Shown here: in pieces, positions 45,012-53,765 of the stretch | Position numbering within the stretch: the stretch's first letter is position 1 | Layout of the letters: every line of letters begins with the position of its first letter | Source of the DNA: Leptospira limi | GTDB taxonomy: Bacteria > Spirochaetota > Leptospiria > Leptospirales > Leptospiraceae | Length of the DNA stretch: 64,000 nucleotides | Assembly: GCF_026151395.1 (NCBI RefSeq) | Contig: NZ_JAMQPV010000004.1 | Coordinates: 186,001 to 250,000, forward strand | Direction: 5' to 3' | Translations under genes and position numbers: made by a program | Notes under the pieces: generated by a model | The model's database searches: none | What the model was told of the DNA's origin: nothing | Seen by the model: the letters and a program-made list of their open reading frames with translations, nothing else

Positions 45012-46281
45012 TTCAGAGCTTTTTAGTGAACTAAAGGATAAGTCGGTAACCGAACAATATCCTATTTACAGGAAAATATTTTTTAAAGCGATGAGTTCCA
45101 TGAAACGTGGATCACTTCGAATGATTCTCCCAAATGGAGAACAATTGATATTAGGTGATGCCAACAGTAATTATGAACCAAAGTTTCACTCGGCACTGAT
45201 CCATGTTAAAAATCCTGTATTCTTCAAGAAATCAGTGTTACATGGTGACATTGGATTTTCCGAATCTTATTTAACTGGAGATTGGGATACAGATTCCATT
45301 GAGAATGTAATTTCATGGTTCATATTAAATGTGGACGATGCTCCTAATTTATCTGGCGCTAAGAAAAAACTTTTCCATTTAGATTTATTCAATTTGGGAA
45401 ATAAGTTCTTACATTTTCTCCGAAGGAATACACTAACTGGAAGTAAAAAGAATATTGTGGAACATTATGATTTAGGGAATAGTTTTTATAAGTTATTCCT
45501 TGATCCTACAATGACATATAGTTCTGCTTATTTTGAATCTCTCGACCAGTCACTGGAAGAAGCACAAACGATCAAAGTTGATAAACTTTGCCAAAAGTTA
45601 AAACTAAATCCAAAAGATCATTTATTGGAAATTGGAAGTGGATGGGGATTTTTATCCATACATGCAGCAAAAAACTATGGATGTAAGGTAACTACTGTTA
45701 CGTTATCTGAAGAACAATACAAATTTGCGAAGGAAAGGATTGAAAAAGAAGGTTTATCCGACAAAATTGAAATTCGAATCCAAGATTATCGTAAAATTGA
45801 AGGAAAATTTACAAAATTAGTATCAGTTGAGATGTTAGAAGCAGTAGGAGATGCATTTTACGAAACCTTCTTTCAAAAATGCCAAGATTTACTCACACAA
45901 GATGGAATCATGGCTTTACAAGTGATCACTTGCCCGGATGCTCGGTTCACTTCTTTTAAAAAGGGAATTGATTTTATTCAAAAACATATCTTCCCAGGAT
46001 CACTTCTCCCGTCCATAGGCCGAATGAACCAAGCCATTAATCGTACTGGTGACATGTATCTTCACAATTTAGAAGATATGGGACTCAGTTATGCAAAAAC
46101 ACTTCGTTTGTGGTTAAAAGCTTTTGAGGAAAACCTAACAGAAGTGAGAAACCAAGGATATAGCGAAACCTTTATCCGTAAGTGGAGATACTATTTAGCA
46201 TATTGTGCAGCTGCCTTCCAAATGAGAAACATCAGCGTTGTACAATCTGTTTATGTAAGACCCAACAATTTAAATATCTAA
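44968..46281 (+). CDS. cfa: Cyclopropane-fatty-acyl-phospholipid synthase family methyltransferase
   Basis: The TTG start at 44968 has AGGAG six bases upstream. The 437 residues have an N-terminal lipid-binding domain (FHSALIHVKNPVFFKKSVLH, GDIGFSESYLTGDWDTDS). A SAM-dependent methyltransferase domain follows, with ALxxGxGxG-like LLEIGSGWGFLSIHAA at about 212-227 and the CFA motifs VEHYDLGNSFYKLFLD and TYSSAYF. It methylates double bonds of membrane phospholipids. With the two upstream genes it forms a complete three-gene operon ended by a terminator. Confidence 0.93.
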   Translation: MEKSANQSLLQETIDSELFSELKDKSVTEQYPIYRKIFFKAMSSMKRGSLRMILPNGEQLILGDANSNYEPKFHSALIHVKNPVFFKKSVLHGDIGFSESYLTGDWDTDSIENVISWFILNVDDAPNLSGAKKKLFHLDLFNLGNKFLHFLRRNTLTGSKKNIVEHYDLGNSFYKLFLDPTMTYSSAYFESLDQSLEEAQTIKVDKLCQKLKLNPKDHLLEIGSGWGFLSIHAAKNYGCKVTTVTLSEEQYKFAKERIEKEGLSDKIEIRIQDYRKIEGKFTKLVSVEMLEAVGDAFYETFFQKCQDLLTQDGIMALQVITCPDARFTSFKKGIDFIQKHIFPGSLLPSIGRMNQAINRTGDMYLHNLEDMGLSYAKTLRLWLKAFEENLTEVRNQGYSETFIRKWRYYLAYCAAAFQMRNISVVQSVYVRPNNLNI

Positions 46282-46290
46282 ATCAAAACC

Positions 46291-46334
46291 AATCCCAATG
46301 GCAGGTTATTATTTCCATCCATTGGGATTTTATT
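46291..46334 (+). terminator. Terminator-like hairpin after the cfa operon
   Basis: An 11-base perfect stem AATCCCAATGG/CCATTGGGATT (46291-46301 with 46319-46329) with a 17-base loop is followed by a short T-rich stretch. It lies nine bases after the stop codon. Confidence 0.75.
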
Positions 46335-46384
46335 CCTTAAAAAACATCTTGCCAAACTAAGCTTCAAAACGTATTTCTCTGTCT

Positions 46385-46831
46385 ATGAGAGAAACCAAGT
46401 CTATATTTACATTTGATGAACCAATTGAACGTTTATGGTCGGCGGTCACCGTTTATGAAGTGTTAGTGCATTGGTTGGCAGATGAAGTGCGTGGTAGACC
46501 AAAAGTAGGAGGGGAGTTTTCTTGGACTTGGAAACTTGGACTTGAAGGCAATTTCACTTCGCATGGAATTTATAAAAAAATAGAACCTCTTCGTGAACTT
46601 GTAATGGAGTGGAAAGACCATCCAGCAGGAAATGTATTTTTACAATTGATTTTCGAAGTAATCTCGCAAAACCAATCCAGGCTAACGATAATTAATGGAG
46701 GATTTCCTGATAACGATTCATCAAATGTTTGGTTGGAAAGTGCAAAAGAAGCTTGGGATGGACAAGCTGTCCTCTTAAAAGAATTTTTAAAACAGAATCC
46801 AGATATCAGCAAATTTATGAAAAAAACTTGA
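46385..46831 (+). CDS. SRPBCC/AHSA1-family protein
   Basis: The 148 residues match the AHSA1-like branch of START/SRPBCC proteins: SIFTFDEPIERLWSAVTVYE at the N-terminus, GRPKVGGEFSWTWKLGLEG with the usual VGG turn, and a C-terminal helix around VWLESAKEAWDGQAVLLKEF. Such proteins bind hydrophobic ligands or assist Hsp90-like chaperones. It is cytoplasmic and appears to be transcribed alone. The ligand is unknown. Confidence 0.85.
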   Translation: MRETKSIFTFDEPIERLWSAVTVYEVLVHWLADEVRGRPKVGGEFSWTWKLGLEGNFTSHGIYKKIEPLRELVMEWKDHPAGNVFLQLIFEVISQNQSRLTIINGGFPDNDSSNVWLESAKEAWDGQAVLLKEFLKQNPDISKFMKKT

Positions 46832-46889
46832 TCTCTCGACCCTTTCTAAAATCCTGGTAAAAGTAAGGGTTGTTAAGGAGGGTTGGAAG

Positions 46890-47252
46890 ATGGAATATCC
46901 TGAACTGGAATCTTATTTCCAGAAATTAACTGATATAACAGACCGTATCGCAATGATGAACAATCATTTTGATGCGACACCTGAGATCGACATACCACAG
47001 TTATTTGAATTGTTTGATGACATTCAATCAAAGGATTGGGAAAACACTGATAGAGAGTATTATGAACTCTTTACTAGTTATTTCACATTCCATGTGAAGA
47101 CAGTGGAAGAAATCATCCAAGAAGCACGTGAAATCTTAAATCCAGAAAATAGAGAACACGTGAAAAAATTAGTAAGCCACGTTCGTAAGGCTGATGATTG
47201 GTTCCTAAGTCTCAAAAAGAAACGCAAACTTGCTCGTACACAAGTAGCATAA
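46890..47252 (+). CDS. Small helical protein of unknown function
   Basis: The ATG follows a strong AAGGAGG site. The 120 residues are predicted largely helical and acidic in the first half, with a basic end (LKKKRKLARTQVA). There is no signal peptide, membrane helix or cysteine. I recognise no domain. It is flanked by terminator-like hairpins further away and appears monocistronic. Confidence 0.75.
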   Translation: MEYPELESYFQKLTDITDRIAMMNNHFDATPEIDIPQLFELFDDIQSKDWENTDREYYELFTSYFTFHVKTVEEIIQEAREILNPENREHVKKLVSHVRKADDWFLSLKKKRKLARTQVA

Positions 47253-47259
47253 TCATTAA

Positions 47260-47285
47260 CTCCCTCATTCGAAAGTCTGAGGGAG
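47260..47285 (+). terminator. Weak terminator-like hairpin
   Basis: An eight-base stem CTCCCTCA/TGAGGGAG with a ten-base loop lies seven bases after the preceding stop codon. The following bases are only moderately T-rich, so termination may be partial or may need Rho. Confidence 0.45.
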
Positions 47286-47335
47286 GTATCTCAATTCGCT
47301 TTACATTTTAATCCGTTTCCTTTCTCCTTTCAGAT

Positions 47336-48397
47336 ATGCTCAAGGCACGGTTCCTTTTTTATCCAATTTACCTTTTGATTTTTTTGTTTTTAGTGGATTC
47401 TATCTTCAGGATCCCATACATCCAAACACTTGCCAAAATTGACTTAACAGCTGTTAATTATAAAGCCAAATCAGATTTTTTAGAAAAATTATTAAAAGAG
47501 AAACCCGGTGTAAACTCTCCTAAAACGAAAAAAATCATGCTGATTTTAGGATCTTCAAGATTGTTGTATTTTGATTATGATGAGTTAGTATCTTTTTATC
47601 CAGATTGGGAAATTTACAATTTATCTTCGGCAGTCACAACTCCAGCCTATTATGATTTCCAACTCACAAAAATATTAGATGCAGGTATCAAACCTGACCT
47701 TGTGATCATGGAAACTGATCCAAACCAATTCAATCAAAACTCTGTTTTCAAAAGTTCGAATTTAACTTATAGTTTTGATTTGGGTTATGTTCTTTCTAAT
47801 TTATCTTTGTTTGGAAAAGACCATGTTTCCTTTTATCTTGGTCGTAAACTTTTTGCGGTCGGAACATATAAACCTTATTTAGACCAAATGTGGAAAAATT
47901 ACAAAAATCCATATTTAGATAATGTTCTAGGAATGCACAAGTCAACGTATGATTATATAATTTCTCATAATGGAAATGGTTTGTCTCCCATTGATAATTA
48001 CATGGAAAAGGATTCCAACGCACTTCTTTTAACAAGCCATAGAACACTTGATTGGTTATTTGCATCTTACCAAAGGAGTAATATGCAATTTGGATTTTAT
48101 GAAAAAATTCTCAACCGATTACAAGAGGAAAAAATCAAAGCAGTCATTGTATGGCCTTTGTCATCTCCTGATTTTGAATCATTGATGGAAAAAGAATCTC
48201 TTGTGAAAACATGGGAAACGGAAATTGATTCCATTACCAAAGATCATAACTACTCGATTTTAAAATTGAAACATGATCCTTCTTATAATTGTAATGCCTT
48301 TGCTGATGGTGGACACGTTGCCAAAGATTGTTATAGAAGTTTAATGCGTTCTATTTTATTGGAATACTTTCGTAGGTATGAGCCAAATCGTTTGTAA
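47336..48397 (+). CDS. DUF1574-type SGNH-like protein
   Basis: The 353 residues start with one membrane helix at about 5-25 (FLFYPIYLLIFLFLVDSIF). The soluble part has SGNH-like signatures: a first block IMLILGSSRLLYFDYDEL with a candidate nucleophilic Ser, and a last block AFADGGHVAKDCY with DxxH. DUF1574 is a family expanded in Leptospira; its members may be O-acyl hydrolases or transferases at the envelope. The 3' end overlaps the convergent M30 peptidase gene by 47 bases. Confidence 0.8.
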   Translation: MLKARFLFYPIYLLIFLFLVDSIFRIPYIQTLAKIDLTAVNYKAKSDFLEKLLKEKPGVNSPKTKKIMLILGSSRLLYFDYDELVSFYPDWEIYNLSSAVTTPAYYDFQLTKILDAGIKPDLVIMETDPNQFNQNSVFKSSNLTYSFDLGYVLSNLSLFGKDHVSFYLGRKLFAVGTYKPYLDQMWKNYKNPYLDNVLGMHKSTYDYIISHNGNGLSPIDNYMEKDSNALLLTSHRTLDWLFASYQRSNMQFGFYEKILNRLQEEKIKAVIVWPLSSPDFESLMEKESLVKTWETEIDSITKDHNYSILKLKHDPSYNCNAFADGGHVAKDCYRSLMRSILLEYFRRYEPNRL

Positions 48398-49859
48398 ATT
48401 CAATTCCACAAATTGGGATCATCCCATTATTAGTTGAGTTTTCGATGACAGATTTCAATGATCTAGGTTTGCCTGGATTTTGAATGGGAGTATCATCCTG
48501 TCCCGGAATGTATTTAAGGTTTGTATTGAGTCCCTGGGGTGAGTCTGCCCAAAAAACAATTCCTTGTGAAATCCCTGTTAGTCGACCATAGTTTTTCCGA
48601 GTATTCGGAGCTGAAAAAGTAGGGGTTGCGGAAGAATAGAAGTTTGCAGCTCCTTGTTTAATCGTTTGTTTATAAGTTGTTGGTGTCACAGGGTTTGAGA
48701 CAAGTCGATTCAAACTAGAAGAAAGAGGGTATTTAGTCAAAACTCCAGACAAATCAACTGTTGTTGCCGCCTGTCCATCACTTGTTACTTGTTGGACAGA
48801 AGATACATTACCAATCCCAAAACTCTGTGCTGTGAGAACCGCAAACAATCGGAAAAACATATCTGAATTTGTATTGGTTAGAACAGTAGAATCATAATTT
48901 GCACTGGTTTTGAAAACATTCATAAGATTGCCAGTGGCATTGGCCCGAGTGCCGCCTACCCCAATTACCGTATCACGAAAAAATTGTTTCCGTTGCGTAT
49001 CATTTGTTCCGGAGCTATCATATAGGTATCTCATAAATACATAAGCAAAAGAATATTGTTTTAGAACATCTGCACTACTGCTATTCCAATCTAATAATGA
49101 AACTCCATTGATTCCGTCATCACATCTAGAATCGTTTACACCTGAATAACAATCCAATCGACTTGTTTGAGGACCATACCCAGCTATATCACTTGCAACT
49201 TCGCTTGTACCTTCATTGATCCACAATTCGTCTGATTGATTTGCTTCATACATTCTTGGGAATCTAAGTAAGTGTTGGAATTCGTGTGCGGCGGTAGATG
49301 CAAATGCATTTGGATCTTTCGTATTTGCTGTGATCAGTTCTTTCCCATCTAAGTACAAAACTTCTGCAAAATTTGATCTGACGCGGAGTAGGAAATTGTC
49401 TGGGAAATAATTGATAGGGTCAAAATATCCGGCAACATAAGCACTGTTAGACGTTGCTCCATCTTTGATATCCATCACCAATATTTTAACTTTTCCATCA
49501 CCATCGACATCACTCGGTGTTCCAAATGTTTCAATTAATTTGGGGTATGTGATGGAATCAAAATCTTTGGCAAATTGGACTAAGTTAAAGTTTAAAGATA
49601 AGGATTTTTCTTTGTACAGTTCAATGTAGTTGCCAGAACTGACAAGTTCGACTGGGACACATACACTACTTTGCGTTCGCAAATCGCGTGCCCATAAATC
49701 AGAGCCCGTAAAACAATTGCCTCCGAGTAAGGAATAAGCTCCCAATAATAAAATGAGGTCGTCATTTTTCCCAATTTCAGAATTAAGCGGATTGCAATGG
49801 GAGAATGAAGCGATTAAAAAGAAAAAAGGGAGTAAGATTTTTTTTCGAAAATGCATCAT
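48351..49859 (-). CDS. M30-type zinc metallopeptidase lipoprotein
   Basis: The 502 residues begin with a lipoprotein-like signal (LLPFFFLIASFSHC). The segment VDGDGKVKILVMDIKDG precedes the catalytic zinc motif STAAHEFQHLLRF (HExxH). The third ligand follows in ELWINEGTSEVASD, as in hyicolysin-type M30 peptidases. The rest is Ser/Thr/Asn-rich and suits a surface protein. Two tandem ATGs occur at 49859 and 49856; either could start. The gene is divergent from an exported-protein gene with touching start codons, and convergent with the DUF1574 gene. Confidence 0.88.
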   Translation of the reverse strand: MMHFRKKILLPFFFLIASFSHCNPLNSEIGKNDDLILLLGAYSLLGGNCFTGSDLWARDLRTQSSVCVPVELVSSGNYIELYKEKSLSLNFNLVQFAKDFDSITYPKLIETFGTPSDVDGDGKVKILVMDIKDGATSNSAYVAGYFDPINYFPDNFLLRVRSNFAEVLYLDGKELITANTKDPNAFASTAAHEFQHLLRFPRMYEANQSDELWINEGTSEVASDIAGYGPQTSRLDCYSGVNDSRCDDGINGVSLLDWNSSSADVLKQYSFAYVFMRYLYDSSGTNDTQRKQFFRDTVIGVGGTRANATGNLMNVFKTSANYDSTVLTNTNSDMFFRLFAVLTAQSFGIGNVSSVQQVTSDGQAATTVDLSGVLTKYPLSSSLNRLVSNPVTPTTYKQTIKQGAANFYSSATPTFSAPNTRKNYGRLTGISQGIVFWADSPQGLNTNLKYIPGQDDTPIQNPGKPRSLKSVIENSTNNGMIPICGIEFTNDLAHTYESIPIK

Positions 49860-50501
49860 AAATTAGCGATTTTACTTTTCCTTACTCTCTCCATTTTTTG
49901 GACGAATCCTTTTTATGGAAAGCCAATTGAAGGATTGTATTTTTCAGACCGTCAAACAACTGAAAACGGATACTTAGTTTTAGGGATAGAAATTTTTTCT
50001 GAAAAGGGAAAGTCTTTTTACAACGCACAAGAACTCCGTTACAAAAAAACCTTCGGTTGGGAAGAAGTATTGTTTGTAGGGAAAATGACGAAGGAGGGTT
50101 CCAATTGGATATTAATTCCAGAAGCTTGCCAGATCCGAGCCAAAACGGTTTGGGATGCCAAATTTGCACTTTTACGCAGGTTTGATTGTGACCATTTGGC
50201 ATTCCTATTAAGTAAAAATGAAAAAGACCAGTGGGTGATTTCTGAATCCTTACTCGGAACCGAAAAAAATCTTCCCTTTCGTTTCCATTTGGACCACATT
50301 CCAGGGAACCCTGTTGCCGTAAAAATCCCTGACTCACCTGAGGTTACGGAAGGCTTTTGGGGCTTCCATTTAAACGGTTTGGGGGGAAAGTCACCCGCAA
50401 AAATTTGGAACCCTTCCAAGGGGAATTGGGAGCCTTTTTCGGGGTTCAAACCGAACCAGGAACTCCAATTCTACCAATGGAAACGAACCTTTTCTAATTG
50501 A
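49851..50501 (+). CDS. Exported protein of unknown function
   Basis: The ATG at 49851 gives 216 residues with a signal peptide (MHHKLAILLFLTLSIFWTNP, cleavage near YG before KPI). The mature part is beta-rich and aromatic (EGLYFSDRQTTENGYLVLG, EVTEGFWGFHLNGLGG). No close ribosome binding site precedes the ATG; AAGGGAG lies too far upstream. I recognise no family. The nucleotidyltransferase fusion gene starts 34 bases after it, so it may head the glycan cassette. Confidence 0.7.
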   Translation: MHHKLAILLFLTLSIFWTNPFYGKPIEGLYFSDRQTTENGYLVLGIEIFSEKGKSFYNAQELRYKKTFGWEEVLFVGKMTKEGSNWILIPEACQIRAKTVWDAKFALLRRFDCDHLAFLLSKNEKDQWVISESLLGTEKNLPFRFHLDHIPGNPVAVKIPDSPEVTEGFWGFHLNGLGGKSPAKIWNPSKGNWEPFSGFKPNQELQFYQWKRTFSN

Positions 50502-50535
50502 CCCAAACGTTCCTTCCAGGGACTTTCCTTTTACA

Positions 50536-52011
50536 TTGAAAAAGATCAGAATTGGGGTGATAGCCGCAGCTGGAAAAGGCACAAGAGCCTACCCCCGCAC
50601 TAGTTTTATTCCAAAACCCCTTTTTGTTATAGAAGGTAAATCCATACTCCATCGGAACGTAGAGTTGATGGTCAAAACCTTTGGAATCGAAAAGGTGTAT
50701 GTCCTTGTAGGACATCTCAAAGAACAGATTATCAGTGAATTAGAACAAATTCGATTAGCACTTCCCAAAGTGGTGATCGAACCTGTGGAATGGACAGAAC
50801 GAGGACTTGCATCAGATGTGGCCAGTCTCGAAAAAACAATCCGAGAGCCATTTTTAACCATTCTGGGTGATGAGTTTTATTACCGAACGGATCATGAAAA
50901 CTTTTTAAAGGTTTTGAAAAAACATCCTAAAATGGCTGCGTCTATCGGGGTTGTCAAAACTTCTCTTTTATCTCGCATACGAAAAAACTATTCCGTTGTA
51001 TTGTCAGAAGACAAAATTCTGAATTTGGTAGAAAAACCAGAAAATCCACCTAACGAACTATTGGGATTAGGAAGTTATTTTTTTACACCTGAATACTTTG
51101 AATTTTTCAAAAAAACACCACCTTCTCCAAAATCAGGAGTCATCGAAATAACAGATGTTATTGATAAAATGGCAAAAGAGTCAACTGGTGGAGTATTTGC
51201 AACCATGTTGAATTGTGAATACTTTAACATAAATTCAATGCAGGATTATTATCACGCTGTTTATGAAGTGCGAAATGATTTATTTTCCAAGTTTAAAACA
51301 AGCCTTATCATCCCAACCAATAATCATGGACGATCCATTACCGATGTAATTGTTGATTTTAAAGATAAATTTAATGAAATCATAGTTATTGATAATGAAT
51401 CGACGGATGATACTCTCGCGCTTGCAAAAAAAGAAAAAGTAAAAACATACACATTCCCTGGTGATGGTGATCCTACACGATTAGGTGAACAAGTGAGAAG
51501 GGGAATCGAATATGCAACGGGAGATATTTTAGTAGTTGTATCACCCGATGGTTCTTTTCGTTCTAAAGATTATCCGAAGCTTCTTGAATATATGAAGGAT
51601 TCGGATATGGTAATTGGTACAAGAACCACAAGGCAGATGATAGAACAAGGCTCAAATCTAAAACCCTTGTATCGTTTGGTGAATTTACTCATGGGAAAAC
51701 TTGTCGAAGTATTTTGGTGGGGACAAGAGCCTAGATTTACAGATGTCGACTGCCAATTTTTTTCTGTTTGGCGAGAATCTTATGACCGAGTCAGATCACA
51801 ACTTGTTGTTGAAGATAGAAAGTTTATTGTTGAGCTGATGATTGACATCGTTAGATCACATATGCGATGTATTGAAATTCCCGTGTCTTATTTTAAGCCA
51901 GTAGGGCAGATCGAATATCGTCTTCGAGATATGATTTCTGATTCATTCCAAATTTTCAAATTGATATTATCAAAAAAGTTTTTCCTAGGAGAAAGTCGCG
52001 ATGGCGAATAA
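50536..52011 (+). CDS. Sugar-nucleotidyltransferase and family 2 glycosyltransferase fusion
   Basis: The TTG start gives 491 residues. Residues 1 to about 245 are an NTP_transferase domain with the signature GVIAAAGKGTRAYPRTSFIP and KPLF, and the metal-binding ILGDEFYY. Residues about 255-470 are a GT-A fold glycosyltransferase 2 domain: SLIIPTNNHGRSITDVI, EIIVIDNESTDDTLALAKK and ILVVVSPDGSF. The fusion could activate a sugar-1-phosphate and pass a sugar on, or join two steps of one polymer. It opens a five-gene cassette and overlaps the epimerase gene by 11 bases. Confidence 0.9.
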   Translation: MKKIRIGVIAAAGKGTRAYPRTSFIPKPLFVIEGKSILHRNVELMVKTFGIEKVYVLVGHLKEQIISELEQIRLALPKVVIEPVEWTERGLASDVASLEKTIREPFLTILGDEFYYRTDHENFLKVLKKHPKMAASIGVVKTSLLSRIRKNYSVVLSEDKILNLVEKPENPPNELLGLGSYFFTPEYFEFFKKTPPSPKSGVIEITDVIDKMAKESTGGVFATMLNCEYFNINSMQDYYHAVYEVRNDLFSKFKTSLIIPTNNHGRSITDVIVDFKDKFNEIIVIDNESTDDTLALAKKEKVKTYTFPGDGDPTRLGEQVRRGIEYATGDILVVVSPDGSFRSKDYPKLLEYMKDSDMVIGTRTTRQMIEQGSNLKPLYRLVNLLMGKLVEVFWWGQEPRFTDVDCQFFSVWRESYDRVRSQLVVEDRKFIVELMIDIVRSHMRCIEIPVSYFKPVGQIEYRLRDMISDSFQIFKLILSKKFFLGESRDGE

Positions 52012-53041
52012 AGTATTGGTTACAGGTGGATGCGGATTTTTAGGTTCGCATGTTTGTGAATTATTTCGTAAAGAAGGTTGGGATGTTGTCAGTTTTGATA
52101 ACATGACAAAATATGAGTTAAAAAGAACTGGTTACGGATCAGATGCGACAAGAGATTATAATTGGAATTATCTAAAATCACTTGGTGTCACAATGGTGAA
52201 AGGTGATATCCGTAATCTAGAACATTTGATGGATCGAAGTGCAGATTGTGATTATATCATTCACACTGCAGCACAACCAGCGATGACAATCTCCTGGGAA
52301 GACCCTGAGCTTGATTTTTCCACCAACGTAATTGGAACTTTTAATGTAATGGAAGCAGCGCGGAAACATAAAATCCCTGTCGTAAACACTTCTTCTATTC
52401 ATGTGTACGGAAATTCAATTAATGACAGTTTAAAAGAAGATAAAACCTCTTACGTTCGTGAACCAGTTGAAATCCCAGTTACTCACCCAACGATGGTTGG
52501 TCAAATTTCTCCTCTCCATGCATCAAAGATGAGTGCAGAACATTATGTTCGCTCTTATACTGATATGTATGGAGTAAAAGCCGCAAGTTTTCGTTTCACA
52601 GGAATTTACGGTGAACGTCAGTTTGGTGGCGAAGACCATGGTTGGGTTGCTAACTTTGCAATTCGTTCCGTTTTTGGATTACCACTCAGAATATTTGGAA
52701 CTGGTAAACAAACACGAGATATCTTGCATGCTGAAGACGGTGCAAAGTCGTATCTTGAATTTTTCAAAAATCCAATCCCTGGTGTATACAATATCGGGGG
52801 AGCAAGCCCACATAAAATTTCCTTATTAGAATGTATTTCCTTGATTGGAGAAATTCTTGGGAAAAAACAGGAAATTCTTTTTGAAGTGGAGCGTCCTGGT
52901 GATATGCGTTATTTCATTTGTGATATTTCAGAAGCAAAAAAGTTTGGATTCAATCCTAAAATTCTGCCGAAAGAAGGGGTCACTCGTCTTTTGAAGTGGA
53001 TCGAAGCTAACAAAGACGTATTTAACATCGCTGGAAAATAA
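52001..53041 (+). CDS. NAD-dependent epimerase-like SDR protein with altered active site
   Basis: The 346 residues are an extended SDR: NAD-binding VLVTGGCGFLGSHVCELF at 5-22, DNMTKYE at about 33-39, HTAAQPA at about 89-95 and substrate-side GERQFGGEDHGW. The serine site TSSIHVYG is present. The YxxxK motif is broken: the place reads SPLHASK, with Leu where the catalytic Tyr is expected; the Lys is intact. It most resembles CDP-paratose/UDP-glucose epimerases. It lies between the fusion enzyme and a glycosyltransferase, two bases before the latter. Confidence 0.85.
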   Translation: MANKVLVTGGCGFLGSHVCELFRKEGWDVVSFDNMTKYELKRTGYGSDATRDYNWNYLKSLGVTMVKGDIRNLEHLMDRSADCDYIIHTAAQPAMTISWEDPELDFSTNVIGTFNVMEAARKHKIPVVNTSSIHVYGNSINDSLKEDKTSYVREPVEIPVTHPTMVGQISPLHASKMSAEHYVRSYTDMYGVKAASFRFTGIYGERQFGGEDHGWVANFAIRSVFGLPLRIFGTGKQTRDILHAEDGAKSYLEFFKNPIPGVYNIGGASPHKISLLECISLIGEILGKKQEILFEVERPGDMRYFICDISEAKKFGFNPKILPKEGVTRLLKWIEANKDVFNIAGK

Positions 53042-53042
53042 A

Positions 53043-53765
53043 ATGACTAACAAAACATTAGTGATTATTCCTGCTTATAATGAAGCCGCGACTATCGAAG
53101 AGGTGGTTCGCGGTGCTATCGTTTATGCTGATGTATCTGTCACTGATGATGCTAGTAAAGATGAAACTCCGGCTATTTTAAAGAAACTCCAGAAAGAATT
53201 TGGAAGACGACTCAATGTAATTCGACATGAAAAAAATACTCATATCCCCCAAGGGATACAAGATGGTATGAAGTATGCTGTCGAAAAAAAATATGATTGG
53301 GTCATTACAATGGATGCTGGATTATCACACGATGCTGCCTATCTAAAAGATTTCATCCAATTTCCAAACTGTGATTTGGTGATTGGATCTCGGACTTCGA
53401 CAGTGAATGTGCCATTGTATCGAAAATTCATTTCATGGTTAGCAGCTAAAGTAATGAATTATTGTTTATCGAATGGAATTTTTAATTTGTTCGGGAACAA
53501 TCTTCGTGATTGTACAAGTGGGTATCGGCGATATTCAAAGCAAATGTTTGAAAAAATTGCATCCTATCCATTAGAGTCGGTTGCATTTGATTTTCATATG
53601 GAAGCTTTATCCATCGTTTCCAAAAACAATGGAAGTATAAAAGAACTCCCAATTAAATACATTTTTTCGAACAGTAGTTTTAACCGTAAGGTGCTAAAAC
53701 TTGCGATCCAATTTGCAAAAAAACTTTTATTAAGAAAATGGAAACTAACTCCCGAGTACCCTTAA
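53043..53765 (+). CDS. Family 2 glycosyltransferase
   Basis: The 240 residues are a dolichyl-phosphate-mannose-synthase-like GT2 enzyme: TLVIIPAYNEAATIEEVV at 5-22, VSVTDDASKDETPAIL at about 31-46, and VITMDAGLSHD with the metal-binding Asp at about 82-92. CTSGYRRYSKQMFE marks the acceptor side. There is no membrane helix except a weak C-terminal segment. It probably links a nucleotide sugar to a lipid or a growing glycan. It overlaps the next gene by 28 bases. Confidence 0.9.
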   Translation: MTNKTLVIIPAYNEAATIEEVVRGAIVYADVSVTDDASKDETPAILKKLQKEFGRRLNVIRHEKNTHIPQGIQDGMKYAVEKKYDWVITMDAGLSHDAAYLKDFIQFPNCDLVIGSRTSTVNVPLYRKFISWLAAKVMNYCLSNGIFNLFGNNLRDCTSGYRRYSKQMFEKIASYPLESVAFDFHMEALSIVSKNNGSIKELPIKYIFSNSSFNRKVLKLAIQFAKKLLLRKWKLTPEYP

